Shown here in pieces: positions 26,687 to 35,292 of a DNA stretch of 64,000 bases (its first letter is position 1; every line of letters begins with the position of its first letter). The stretch is from Stenotrophomonas maltophilia. GTDB lineage: Bacteria; Pseudomonadota; Gammaproteobacteria; Xanthomonadales; Xanthomonadaceae. The position numbers were made by a program, and so were the translations under genes. The notes below the pieces were generated by a model. It searched no databases, was not told where the DNA came from, and worked only from the letters and a program-made list of their open reading frames with translations. Where the stretch lies: the NCBI RefSeq assembly GCF_002799155.1, contig NZ_NERD01000002.1:1736001-1800000 (forward strand). Reading direction: 5' to 3'.

Positions 26687-27592
26687 TCACGATGCCTGCA
26701 CGCGCAGCCATCGTGACGCCAGCACTCTCGCAAACACGAACTGCAATGCGGCGCCGACGACGGTGGCAACGACAAGCCCGCGCCCTATCGTCGGCGCCCC
26801 AGCGGACAGCGTTCGCAGCAGGTACGCCATGCTGGCCAGGATGATCAGCAGCGTCGTGGCAAGCAGGATCAGCGACACCACCATCGTGCGCGCCGTCGAT
26901 GCGGGTTCCGGCGACGGCGCGCTGGCCCATAGGCCGGCAAACGTGGCCAGCGCGCAGGCCACCAGCAGGATCAGGCTCGCAAACTGCAGCTGCGCGGCGC
27001 CGCCGGCAACGGGCATGATGAACTCACCTGGCGAGAATCCCACAGGCAGCTGCAACACCAAAATGGGGACCACGGAGCTGCCAGCCATCAGCGTCAGGGC
27101 GCCGGCCATGCTGGCACTGATGAGGTGATGGTGCCTGCCCTCGGCACGTGCGCGTCGCTGCATCAGCAGCGCTGGCACCAATGCCAGCAGCGTGAGGAAC
27201 AGTGCATGCGCAAGCAGGCCCAGACTGATGGCGGCGGCGCTGTGGACGGCAAACGGCGCCTGCGCCAGTGGAATGCGCATCGCGCGATCCAGCATGATCA
27301 GCAACCCAAAAAAGGCGATCGAAGCGATCAGCGGGTGCCGGATCTGCAGCGCACCCCGACGCCCGAACAGCAGCATCGACACCAGTACCGCCGCTCCGGC
27401 GAAGAGACTCAGCCTGAAGCCGAGCTCCGCCAGCGCGTAGCCGATTTCTCCTGAGGCCTCGGGCGGCCCCAGGCGGTGCCCGAACTCGACCAGGCGGCGG
27501 GCAACGGGCAGATACAGGCAGAGCACGTAAAGCTTGGCGGCCATCGCGAAGTGGATGGGGTACGCACTGAAGAATGTTCGCAATCGGTTCAA
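26687..27592 (-). CDS. Uncharacterised multi-pass membrane protein
   Basis: The 301 residues hold about eight hydrophobic helices (for example 50-65 FRLSLFAGAAVLVSMLLF, 85-100, 117-140, 160-180, 195-225, 232-258 and 270-290). A basic cytoplasmic loop, MQRRARAEGRHHH, is near residue 145. It is an integral inner-membrane protein with no recognised motif. It is convergent with the nuclease gene (18 bp apart) and divergent from the HAD phosphatase. Confidence 0.65.
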   Translation of the reverse strand: MNRLRTFFSAYPIHFAMAAKLYVLCLYLPVARRLVEFGHRLGPPEASGEIGYALAELGFRLSLFAGAAVLVSMLLFGRRGALQIRHPLIASIAFFGLLIMLDRAMRIPLAQAPFAVHSAAAISLGLLAHALFLTLLALVPALLMQRRARAEGRHHHLISASMAGALTLMAGSSVVPILVLQLPVGFSPGEFIMPVAGGAAQLQFASLILLVACALATFAGLWASAPSPEPASTARTMVVSLILLATTLLIILASMAYLLRTLSAGAPTIGRGLVVATVVGAALQFVFARVLASRWLRVQAS

Positions 27593-27723
27593 GGCGTATT
27601 CCCGTGCAGGCGCTGGGCGGGGTGGCCCGGCAGTCTAGCGTTCCTGTGGCCAGCGTGCCCTGCCCGTCCCGCTATGGGAAAATGGCGGACACGTTGCCCC
27701 TTTGGCTGTTCCCGGAGTAGTAG

Positions 27724-28419
27724 ATGTCCCGTTTCCCCTTCGATGCCGTGCTGTTCGACTGCGACGGCGTGCTGGTCGATTCCGAGCCGCTGGTGGCCCG
27801 TGTGCTCTCGGAAATGCTGACCGCACGCGGCTGGCCGCTGACCCCGGCGCAGGCGGGCGAGGTCTTTCTCGGCCAATCCGTGGCCCATCTGGCCGGGCTG
27901 ATCGCAGAACGCACCGGCAAGCCGTTCACCGACGAATGGCTGGAAGCATTCCGCCAGCAGCGGAACCGTGCGCTGGAACAGGACCTTGAGGCGATCCAGG
28001 GGGCACCCGAGGCCGTGCGTGCGATCGCCGCGGCGACCGGTGGCCGCATTGCCTGCGCGTCCGGTGCCGACCTGTTCAAGGTGAAGCTGCAGCTGGGCAA
28101 GGTCGGCATCCTCGATGCCTTCGGCAACCACGTTTTCAGTGGCCAGGACATGCCGCGCACAAAACCCCACCCGGACGTGTACTTGGCCGCCGCTGCTGCG
28201 CTGGGTGTGGACCCGGCCCGCTGTGCGGTGATCGAAGACACCGTGACCGGCGCGACCGCCGGCGTCGCGGCGGGTGCGACCGTATTTGGTTTCAGCGAGG
28301 GCGGCCCGCACCACAGCACGCCGGAGGCCCTGCGCGCTGCCGGTGCGAAGGTCATCTTCCAGCGCATGGACCAGCTGCCGGCACTGCTTGCCGCCTACGC
28401 GGCCAGCGCGGTCGCCTGA
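27724..28419 (+). CDS. HAD-family phosphatase (beta-phosphoglucomutase/YieH-like)
   Basis: A 231-residue HAD hydrolase: motif I DCDGVLVDS (nucleophile D12, acid D14), a helical cap (about 20-85), motif II with S (ACASGA), motif III lysine (RTKPHPDVY) and motif IV acids (VIEDTVTG). The cap type and VDSEP sequence place it among phosphoglucomutase- or sugar-phosphatase-like enzymes such as YieH. The exact substrate is unclear. It is monocistronic and ends 7 bp before a convergent small membrane protein gene. Confidence 0.88.
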   Translation: MSRFPFDAVLFDCDGVLVDSEPLVARVLSEMLTARGWPLTPAQAGEVFLGQSVAHLAGLIAERTGKPFTDEWLEAFRQQRNRALEQDLEAIQGAPEAVRAIAAATGGRIACASGADLFKVKLQLGKVGILDAFGNHVFSGQDMPRTKPHPDVYLAAAAALGVDPARCAVIEDTVTGATAGVAAGATVFGFSEGGPHHSTPEALRAAGAKVIFQRMDQLPALLAAYAASAVA

Positions 28420-28426
28420 CGCCGCT

Positions 28427-28657
28427 TCAGCCAGCAGCGTCCGGCGCGGCGCGGCGGCGTTTCCCGGCGTAGTGCAGCACGAACAGGTACAGCCCAGTGA
28501 ACAGCTGCAGGAACAGGGGTGGCAACGGCGAATAGGTGATCCACGCCGCAGGCTCGCCCTGCCCCAGGCCACGGACGGCGAAGTTGGCGATCACCGCCAG
28601 GGTGAACACGATCGAGGTCCAGCGATGCACGGGCCGCGCCCAGCTACCCCGGCTCAT
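28427..28657 (-). CDS. Small two-helix membrane protein
   Basis: This 76-residue protein has two hydrophobic segments (about 14-30, TSIVFTLAVIANFAVRG, and 45-62, PPLFLQLFTGLYLFVLHY) and a basic tail. Its start overlaps the stop of the VOC protein gene by 4 bp, so it is translationally coupled to it. Function unknown; the pair arrangement supports it being a real gene. Confidence 0.6.
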   Translation of the reverse strand: MSRGSWARPVHRWTSIVFTLAVIANFAVRGLGQGEPAAWITYSPLPPLFLQLFTGLYLFVLHYAGKRRRAAPDAAG

Positions 28658-29079
28658 TGCTGGCGCCTCGCTTCGGAGCGGGCTTCGATCATCTTCCAGC
28701 CATTGCCGGACGGGTCACGGAAGCCGGCATCGACGGCGCCGTAGCGTTCGACCGGCTCCTGGGTGAACTCGACGCCCTGCGCCCGCCATTGCGTATAGCG
28801 TGCCTGGCAGTCATCAACGGCCAGCACCAGCGGCGGCATCGCGCCCTTGGCCACGAGCTGCTGCAGTGCCTGCGCGGTGGTCGCGTCATGAGTGGGCGGG
28901 CCCGGCACGAACAGCCCCAGCTGAAAGCCGTCCTGGCCGGGGCTGCGGACCGTCAGCCAACGGTAGCTGCCATTGCGCACGTCGGTGTGCACTTCGAAGC
29001 CGAGCGTGCCGACGTAGAACGCAAGCGCTTCATCCTGGTCGCGCACGTACAGGCCAACCGTGTTCACAGTGTTTGTCAT
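28654..29079 (-). CDS. VOC-family protein (glyoxalase/bleomycin-resistance fold)
   Basis: The 141-residue product has the paired beta-alpha-beta-beta-beta modules of the vicinal oxygen chelate fold: GLYVRDQDEALAFYVGTLGF at the N-terminus and VDAGFRDPSGNGWKMIEAR at the C-terminus, with Glu in the final strand as a metal-ligand candidate. Members include glyoxalases, dioxygenases and drug-binding proteins; this one resembles the small PhnB/lactoylglutathione-lyase-like group. The start is the ATG at 29079 (MTNTVNTVGLYV), after GGAGG. It is followed by an overlapping small membrane protein. Confidence 0.82.
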   Translation of the reverse strand: MTNTVNTVGLYVRDQDEALAFYVGTLGFEVHTDVRNGSYRWLTVRSPGQDGFQLGLFVPGPPTHDATTAQALQQLVAKGAMPPLVLAVDDCQARYTQWRAQGVEFTQEPVERYGAVDAGFRDPSGNGWKMIEARSEARRQQ

Positions 29080-29221
29080 GGGACCTCCGTCAGGTGGGGC
29101 CACGATAGCAATCACCCGGCGGTGGCGCTTCTCCAAAACTGCGATGTTGGCCGCCGAGCGCATCCATGAATGCGGGAATGCGTGACGCCGCGCATTTACT
29201 GGAATTATTAAGTGCACATTA

Positions 29222-29237
29222 TGTGATATCAATCACT
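29222..29237. promoter_or_regulatory. CRP/Clp-like site in an AT-rich promoter region
   Basis: TGTGA-TATCAA-TCACT matches the CRP/Clp consensus TGTGA-N6-TCACA at 9 of 10 positions and lies 79 bp before the methyltransferase fusion gene, inside an AT-rich stretch (29190-29250) that contrasts with the GC-rich surroundings. It also partly fits an FNR box (TTGAT-N4-ATCAA). The site is visible; the factor is inferred. Confidence 0.45.
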
Positions 29238-29315
29238 CAAAGCATTTCGACAGGCATGCGATAACGGCCGCGATTAACCGCCCCACTGCACCTCTGCACC
29301 TCCCTGGAGTGCGCC

Positions 29316-31793
29316 ATGCAGGATGTCTCGCCGCACCGATGCAAGGTGGTATCCGAACGCAACTGGTCACTCAGCACATTCATGGAATTCTATGAGCGCG
29401 TGCTGAGCCCACGAATATTCAGTCCCTACGGAAAACTGCTGGCGCGGGAGATCGCTGCGGATATCCGCGCAGCACCCGGTGCCACCGACATCCTGGAAGT
29501 CGCCTGTGGAACAGGGGTGATAACAGCCAACCTGTACCAGGACCTGGCCAAGCCGCTGGGCCTCCGCCTGGTCGCCACGGACCTGTCGGCGATCGCGGTG
29601 GACGTGGCCCGGAACGTATTGAGCGTCGAGCTCCAACGCGACGTCCCACTGATTCCCGACGTCGACATGGCCGAGCTGCCCTTCGCGGACAACAGCTTCG
29701 ACATCATCGTGTGTGGTTTCGGCTTGATGTTCCCTCCCGACAAAGCCCGGGTTGCCCGCGAGTTCCGGCGCGTGCTTCGCCCGGGGGGCCGGGTCTACGC
29801 GACGGCGTTCCACTACAACCAGTTGTTTGAACTGGCTCGCCAGCAGTCGCAGAATCACTTCGGCATGCCATCGCGACTGATGGATGCGGCCCTGAGCCTG
29901 ACCGATCCCTCCCCCATCACGCGCGCCTTCGCGATCGAGGGGCTGGACCGCGGCGAAGGTGCATCCGCCGCGTTGCATCCGCTCGCGTTCTCGCTTGGCG
30001 AAGCAGATGCCCGCGAGTTCCTCTTCAACGCCTGCATCCTGCTGGAGGAGTTCAATCAGTGCGATACCGGCAGCCGGGAACGCTACCTCGATGCGATGAT
30101 GGACGCGTTGCGTGAGCAGGTGCCCGATCAGCGCTATCGCGTAGAGGCTTGGCTGATACGCGGCGTGGCGGACGCAACGGGCACGGCACTGCCAACGGTC
30201 GTTCCGCCCGCGGACTTCCGTCCATTGCTCGAGTTCCGCAACCTCTCGCGACTGCCCTCGCCGCCGTGCCCTGCTGGCTCGCCGGCCCCACCCTGCGCGC
30301 GGGCCATGCCAGCCTTCCACGATGCAAAGGCGCAGTTCCTCGCCGACCATCCCGGGTATCCCGAGCACCTGGTCGAGGCAATGCGCCAGCATGAGTACGC
30401 GCGGCTGGATGAGCAGCAGGTGACGTACCTGGATCATGTGGGGGGAACGCTGCCACCTGACAGCCTGCTCGAACAGGACTACCAGGCGCTCAAGCGCACG
30501 ATTCTCGGCAACCCGCACAGTGGATCGAAGGCCTCCCATGCTGCCTTCCAGAAGGCCTGCGATGAGATCTACGCCTTCTTCGGATGCACACCGGAGGAGT
30601 ACGAGATCATCTTTACCGCCAATGCCAGCAGCGCGATCCGGCTGGTGGCCGAGTCATTCCCCTTCCAGCAGGGTTCGCAGCTGTTGCTGACCAAGGACAA
30701 CCACACATCGGTGCACGGCTTGCGGGAGTACGCCACATCGAAGGGCGCAACGGTCAAGTACATTCCCCTGGACGATGACCTGCGGCTGCACGACGGACTG
30801 ATGGAGCGTGCGTTGCAACGGCTGCAGCCCGGTGCAACGCATCTGCTGGCATTCCCGGCGCAATCCAATGCGACCGGCGTCCGCCATGATCTGGGGTGGA
30901 TCGCGCGAGCCCAGCAGCACGGCGCATGGGTGCTGTGCGATGCGGCGGCCTGGGTACCGCAATCGCGGCTGGACTGCACGATCCATCGTCCCGATTTTGT
31001 CGTAGCGTCCTTCTACAAGATCTTCGGCTACCCCACCGGCGCAGGCTGCCTGCTCGCTCGGCGGGCCGCGCTCGACATGCTCAAGCCGACCTCCTTCGCG
31101 GGCGGCGGCGTGTGCTACTACTCCGGGCCGTGGTCGCCCACCGACCGCCTGCTCTACCGCGACGCCGGCCAGCGTTTCGAAGTCGGCACGCCCAATTATG
31201 CGGCATTCCCGGCGATCGCCAGAGGCTTCGAATTCATCGCCGCGATGGGTGGCGTGGAAGCGCTGGCCCAGCGCTCAAGCGCCCTCGCGGCGTGGACAGA
31301 CGCACGACTGTCATCCCTTCGCCACCGCATCAAGGGCGACCGGCCGCTGTGCCGGGTCTATGGCCCCCCTCCCGCACTCAGGGGCGCAACACTGATGCTG
31401 AACTTCTTCGACTGCTATGGTTCGATCATGCCGCACGCGCGCATCAAGCGCGCCGCGGACCGTTTCGGCATAACCCTGCGCAACGGCTGTTTCTGCAACC
31501 TCGGCGCCGTGCAGCAGGCGACCTACGCCACAGCAGGCGCCGAACACTGTGAACTGGACAAGACCGGGAAGATCCTCGACTGCAAGACGTTCGACGAGAA
31601 GATCCTTGAAAAGGGAGATTGCGGTGCGGTCAGGATTTCATTCGGCCTCGGATCCAATTTCGCCGATGCTTACTGCTTCTACCTGTTCGCCAGCTGCCTG
31701 CTGGATACGGATGTTTCCGGGCTGGAGGACCTGGCAGGGGACACGCCGGCGGCAATGGCGGACACGCGGACCACCGGTACAGTGCCAGCCTGA
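29316..31793 (+). CDS. Fusion of SAM methyltransferase and MoCo-sulfurase-like PLP enzyme
   Basis: An 825-residue two-domain protein. Residues 20-290 are a class I methyltransferase of the UbiE/type-11 kind: motif I ILEVACGTGVIT (59-70), ATDLS (87-91), LPFADNSFDIIVCGFGLM (121-138) and a post-motif RVLRPGGRVY. A Pro/Cys-rich linker (310-330) leads to a fold-type I PLP enzyme (335-800) of the cysteine-desulfurase/molybdenum-cofactor-sulfurase class. That domain shows YLDHVGGTLPP (371-381), D542 (CDAAA), PLP lysine K568 (SFYKIFGYPTG) and a Cys pair in RNGCFCNLGA (C725, C727), as in eukaryotic MOCOS. No MOSC domain is present. The domains probably act on the same product; whether it modifies a cofactor or makes a secondary metabolite is unknown. 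It appears monocistronic. Confidence 0.8.
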   Translation: MQDVSPHRCKVVSERNWSLSTFMEFYERVLSPRIFSPYGKLLAREIAADIRAAPGATDILEVACGTGVITANLYQDLAKPLGLRLVATDLSAIAVDVARNVLSVELQRDVPLIPDVDMAELPFADNSFDIIVCGFGLMFPPDKARVAREFRRVLRPGGRVYATAFHYNQLFELARQQSQNHFGMPSRLMDAALSLTDPSPITRAFAIEGLDRGEGASAALHPLAFSLGEADAREFLFNACILLEEFNQCDTGSRERYLDAMMDALREQVPDQRYRVEAWLIRGVADATGTALPTVVPPADFRPLLEFRNLSRLPSPPCPAGSPAPPCARAMPAFHDAKAQFLADHPGYPEHLVEAMRQHEYARLDEQQVTYLDHVGGTLPPDSLLEQDYQALKRTILGNPHSGSKASHAAFQKACDEIYAFFGCTPEEYEIIFTANASSAIRLVAESFPFQQGSQLLLTKDNHTSVHGLREYATSKGATVKYIPLDDDLRLHDGLMERALQRLQPGATHLLAFPAQSNATGVRHDLGWIARAQQHGAWVLCDAAAWVPQSRLDCTIHRPDFVVASFYKIFGYPTGAGCLLARRAALDMLKPTSFAGGGVCYYSGPWSPTDRLLYRDAGQRFEVGTPNYAAFPAIARGFEFIAAMGGVEALAQRSSALAAWTDARLSSLRHRIKGDRPLCRVYGPPPALRGATLMLNFFDCYGSIMPHARIKRAADRFGITLRNGCFCNLGAVQQATYATAGAEHCELDKTGKILDCKTFDEKILEKGDCGAVRISFGLGSNFADAYCFYLFASCLLDTDVSGLEDLAGDTPAAMADTRTTGTVPA

Positions 31794-31835
31794 TTCTCCG
31801 CCAGGAGCGCCCTCGACCGCATCACGGGAGGTTGC

Positions 31836-32297
31836 TTACGCGGCACCTTCGCCGGCAACCGCGGCGCGGCGGCGCTTTTCCAGCACCGCGATGTTCAGGT
31901 CCGGTCGCTGCGCGGCACGTGCGTGGCATTCCGGCACGCTGGCCGGCGTCATCTGGCCGGCGCGCTCACGCTCGCGCACATTGCCCGGGCTGTCGCCGGT
32001 GATGTCACGGAAGATGCGCCCGAAGGTGCCCAGGCTGCTCCAGCCGGTCTGCGCGGCGATCTCGGTGACCGGCAGGTCGGTGTCACGCAACATCGCCACG
32101 GCCCGTTCGATGCGCCGGCTCAGCAGGTAGCGGTGCGGTGGCAGGCCGAATGCCTGCTTGAACGAGCGCGCGAAATGCGCGGGTGACACGGCACTCACCG
32201 CGGCCAGCCGCGCCACCGGCCAGTCTTCGTGGCTGGCGTGGTCCATCCGGTCCTTGGCACGCAGCAGGCGCCGCAGCAGTTCGGGGCTCTGGTTCAC
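31836..32297 (-). CDS. Short AraC-family transcriptional regulator
   Basis: The 153-residue protein is almost only an AraC-type DNA-binding domain at the N-terminal side: two helix-turn-helix units at about 25-50 (ARLAAVSAVSPAHFARSFKQ) and 75-100 (VTEIAAQTGWSSLGTFGRIF). A 40-residue tail without an effector domain follows. Such short AraC proteins resemble SoxS/Rob-like or single-domain regulators. Its ATG overlaps the stop of the upstream LysR gene by 4 bp, so the two regulators are co-expressed. Confidence 0.85.
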   Translation of the reverse strand: MNQSPELLRRLLRAKDRMDHASHEDWPVARLAAVSAVSPAHFARSFKQAFGLPPHRYLLSRRIERAVAMLRDTDLPVTEIAAQTGWSSLGTFGRIFRDITGDSPGNVRERERAGQMTPASVPECHARAAQRPDLNIAVLEKRRRAAVAGEGAA

Positions 32298-33220
32298 GGC
32301 ATCACCGCGTGTGCCAGGTGATGCCGTGCTGCGTGCCGTGCCTCAGCTGCCTGCTCGCCAAGCCAGTCACCGAATGCGACGACCTTGGCGCTGCGGCTGC
32401 GCGCAGTGGGGGCCACGAACCAGAAACTGCGGCCGTCACCGGCCACGCCTGGATGCGCCTGTACCAGTCGCCCACTGTCCAGCTCTGCCTGGAACAGGAT
32501 CGGCGAGCCGATGGCGATCCCCTGCCCCGCAATCGCGGCACCGACGTCCAGATGCTCCGCAGCAAACGGCGCAACGAAACTGTCCAGTGCCGGCGGTGGA
32601 ACCTGCCCATGCGCGCAGAACCACAATGCCCACCAGTCTGGCCGCCCGAGCAGCGCGACATCCAGCCCGCAACGGCCCAGGTCACGTGCGGCGGGCAGCA
32701 GCGACGGCGCGCACAGCGGTGTGAATACACTGGGAAACAAGGGCGTGGCCTGCAGGCCGGGCCAGTGGCCATGCCCGTTGCGGATGGCCGCGTCGAAACG
32801 CCCCGCTGCCAGGTCCTGCGGCTCCGCCGACAGGTCCAGTTCCAGCACGATGTTCCGATGGCGGGCGCGAAAGCTGCCCAGGCGCGGCGTCAGCCAACTG
32901 GTGCCCAGTGTTGGCAGTACAGACAGACGCAGTCGCGAGGCATCCATGTCCGCGGCGCGCATGAAACTGGCACGAAGCGCGTCGAAGGCCCGGGTGGCCT
33001 CCTGCGCGACGCTGGCACCGGCATCCGTCAGCTCCACATGCTGCGCGTGGCGCAGGAACAGGCAGGTGCCGGTCTGCGCCTCCAGCCGCCGCACGTGGTA
33101 ACTCACCGATGCCGCGCTGGTGTCCAGCTCCTCGGCGGCACGGGCGAAACTGCCCAGCCGCGCCGCCGCCTCGAAGGCGCGGATGGCGGCAAGCGATGGC
33201 AGCTGGCGTTGGGTGACCAT
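32294..33220 (-). CDS. LysR-family regulator (GcvA-like)
   Basis: A 308-residue LysR-type regulator with the DNA-binding helix-turn-helix at residues 10-65 (SFARAAEELDTSAASVSYHVRRLE) and an effector domain whose LRLSVLPTLGTSWLTPRLGSF start (95-115) is typical of the GcvA/AmpR branch. It is divergent from the DMRRQFL-type exported repeat protein (start 33312), its most likely target, and overlaps the AraC gene downstream. The inducer is unknown. Confidence 0.88.
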   Translation of the reverse strand: MVTQRQLPSLAAIRAFEAAARLGSFARAAEELDTSAASVSYHVRRLEAQTGTCLFLRHAQHVELTDAGASVAQEATRAFDALRASFMRAADMDASRLRLSVLPTLGTSWLTPRLGSFRARHRNIVLELDLSAEPQDLAAGRFDAAIRNGHGHWPGLQATPLFPSVFTPLCAPSLLPAARDLGRCGLDVALLGRPDWWALWFCAHGQVPPPALDSFVAPFAAEHLDVGAAIAGQGIAIGSPILFQAELDSGRLVQAHPGVAGDGRSFWFVAPTARSRSAKVVAFGDWLGEQAAEARHAARHHLAHAVMP

Positions 33221-33311
33221 AAGTGTGGCTTAGCCTGAGCCTCGGTATCTGCGTGGTCAATCCCCCCTTTTCCCGCAACGATGGCGGCACCTCCGGCATG
33301 GGATCACGCAC

Positions 33312-34352
33312 ATGGATCGACGGCAGTTCCTGGCCACCCTGGCCGCCGCGGCAGCATCCGGCGCCGTGCCCGCCGGATGGGCCCAGGCCAGCCACAGCGA
33401 AGACTGGAAATGGTTGCAGGGCAACTGGCAGGTCCGGCACCAGCGCCTCAAGGAGCGCCTGGTGGGAGACACCCGCTGGGAGTCCTTCACTGGCTCCAGC
33501 GCGGTCTGGCTGACCCTGGGCGGGCTCGGCACCATCGATGACAACCTGATGGCGCTGCCTTCGGGCCCCTACAGGGGATTGGGTGTGCGTGCGTTCGATC
33601 CGGTGTCGTCCCAGTGGTCGATCTGGTGGATCGACGGTCGCACCCCAGGCCGTATCGAGCCGCCGGTGCGTGGGGGCTTCAACAACACTGCCGGCAGCTT
33701 CCGCGGCCGCGACCGGATCGACGGACGCCCGATCGACGTGTGGTTCCGCTGGCATGACATCCATGGCGAGGAACCATGGTGGGAACAGGCGTTCTCTGCC
33801 GATGCGGGCGAGCACTGGGAGGTCAACTGGCGCAACTGGTTCCGTCGCACCGCTGCGGTCCCCTCGCCGCTTCCGAAGCTGACCGATGCACCGCGCGATT
33901 TTGATTTCCTGGTGGGCCATTGGAGCGTTCGCCACCGTCGCCTGCGCGCGCGGCTGGCTGGCAGCGATGCCTGGGACGCGTTCAACGGCACCCTGCACAA
34001 CTGGCCGGTACTGGGAGGATTCGGCAACGTGGGCGACAACCTGATGGACGTGCCTGGAGCGCCGCTGCGCGGAATGGGCATCCGCGCCTGGAATGCAACG
34101 GAGCGGCACTGGCTGAGCTGGTGGCTGGATGGCCGGGAGCCGACCCGGATTGGCGCGCCTCTGCGTGGTGGTTTCGACGCCGGTGTCGGCCGCTTCTTCG
34201 GCGACGACCAGCACGACGGACGAGCGATCCAGACGCGGGTGATCTGGTCACGCATTACCCCGCGTTCGGCGCGCTGGGAACAGGCGGCCTCGGCCGATGG
34301 CGGACGCAGCTGGGAGACCAACTGGGTCAGCGACTTCGAGCGACAGGCATGA
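33312..34352 (+). CDS. Exported protein made of two tandem homologous domains
   Basis: The 346 residues start with a Tat-like leader (MDRRQFLATLAAAAASGAVPAGWA), lacking a strict twin-Arg F-x-K but close to it. The mature part is an internal duplication. WLQGNWQVRHQRLKERLVG (about 33-51) and FLVGHWSVRHRRLRARLAG (about 200-218) open the two copies. Each continues with W-x3-G-x-x-G/S-x-x-DDNLM or GDNLM, GxGxRA, W-x-x-WW-x-DGR and PxRGGF, about 165 residues per copy. The pattern suggests two lipocalin-like barrels (DUF1579/nitrobindin-like), tentatively. It is translationally coupled (ATGA) to the TolB-like gene and divergent from the LysR gene. Function unknown. Confidence 0.7.
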   Translation: MDRRQFLATLAAAAASGAVPAGWAQASHSEDWKWLQGNWQVRHQRLKERLVGDTRWESFTGSSAVWLTLGGLGTIDDNLMALPSGPYRGLGVRAFDPVSSQWSIWWIDGRTPGRIEPPVRGGFNNTAGSFRGRDRIDGRPIDVWFRWHDIHGEEPWWEQAFSADAGEHWEVNWRNWFRRTAAVPSPLPKLTDAPRDFDFLVGHWSVRHRRLRARLAGSDAWDAFNGTLHNWPVLGGFGNVGDNLMDVPGAPLRGMGIRAWNATERHWLSWWLDGREPTRIGAPLRGGFDAGVGRFFGDDQHDGRAIQTRVIWSRITPRSARWEQAASADGGRSWETNWVSDFERQA

Positions 34353-35230
34353 GGGCGCTGCTGGCGGTGATGCTGCTGGTCTCTGCATCGTCTCTCGCTT
34401 CGCCCTCAGAACGCCTGCAGATCGTCGGCCCCGCCGAACGCTTTGCCCCCGGCATTGCATCCACGCAACATGACGAGATTCGACTGACCCTGAGCCCGGA
34501 CGGAAAGACCGCGCTGTGGTTCAGCCGCAACCGGCCAGGCGGTCCGGGCGGGTATGACATCTGGATCTCGCGCCACGATGGGCGGCGCTGGCGGCCGGCG
34601 GCGCCGGTTTCGTTCAACACACCGGGCCGTGACTTCGATCCAGCGTTTTCCGCGGATGGACGGGTGGTGTATTTCTGTTCGGATCGTGCCGGTGGCTACG
34701 GCGGTGACGATCTGTATCGGGTCAGCATGGGGGGCGACGGTCAATTCGGCACGCCGGTCAATCTCGGCCCCGCAGTGAACAGCGCGGCCGATGAGTTCGC
34801 GCCGATGCTCTCGCCGGACGCAGGCACGCTGCTGTATTCCAGCGATCGTGCCGGCGGTGCGGGTGGCCATGACCTCTACGTGGCGGTGATGCTCGGTGGC
34901 GTGGCGCAGCCCGCGCGGCCGCTCGCGGGGGACCTCAATACCGCAGCGCAGGAGTTCGATGCCACCTTCCTGGGCGATGGCCGAACGGTGGTGTTTGCCC
35001 GTGCCCTGGACTTCGGAAGTGCCCCGGTCCGCCAGTTCATCGCCTACGAGCGTGGAGGCCACTATGACGCGGGCCATGCATTGCCCTCGCCCATGAACGA
35101 GCCCGGCAGCGACAGCTACGGCGCGATGCTGGATGGTTCGCGCCGCGATACGCTGACCTACTCAGCGCGCCGCGTAGGCGGCGAGGGACTGGACCTGTAC
35201 CGCGTCCGCTACCGGATGACGCGGCCCTGA
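34349..35230 (+). CDS. Exported TolB-like PD40 beta-propeller protein
   Basis: A 293-residue protein with a signal peptide (MRALLAVMLLVSASSLA) and repeated PD40 units: LTLSPDGKTALWFSRNR, DPAFSADGRVVYFCSDRAGG, APMLSPDAGTLLYSSDRAGG and ATFLGDGRTVVFARA. Each unit is one blade of a six-bladed propeller as in TolB and the OmpA-associated PD40 proteins. It probably binds a protein or sugar in the periplasm. The ATG overlaps the TGA of the upstream repeat protein (ATGA), so the two are made together. An isolated TolB propeller without the TolB N-terminal domain is not part of the Tol-Pal system. Confidence 0.8.
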   Translation: MRALLAVMLLVSASSLASPSERLQIVGPAERFAPGIASTQHDEIRLTLSPDGKTALWFSRNRPGGPGGYDIWISRHDGRRWRPAAPVSFNTPGRDFDPAFSADGRVVYFCSDRAGGYGGDDLYRVSMGGDGQFGTPVNLGPAVNSAADEFAPMLSPDAGTLLYSSDRAGGAGGHDLYVAVMLGGVAQPARPLAGDLNTAAQEFDATFLGDGRTVVFARALDFGSAPVRQFIAYERGGHYDAGHALPSPMNEPGSDSYGAMLDGSRRDTLTYSARRVGGEGLDLYRVRYRMTRP

Positions 35231-35292
35231 AGGCAGGCGGTGTCGATTTCCAGAGCCCGGGTTCGTCGAGAGGATGAATACCCCAGGAGAAA

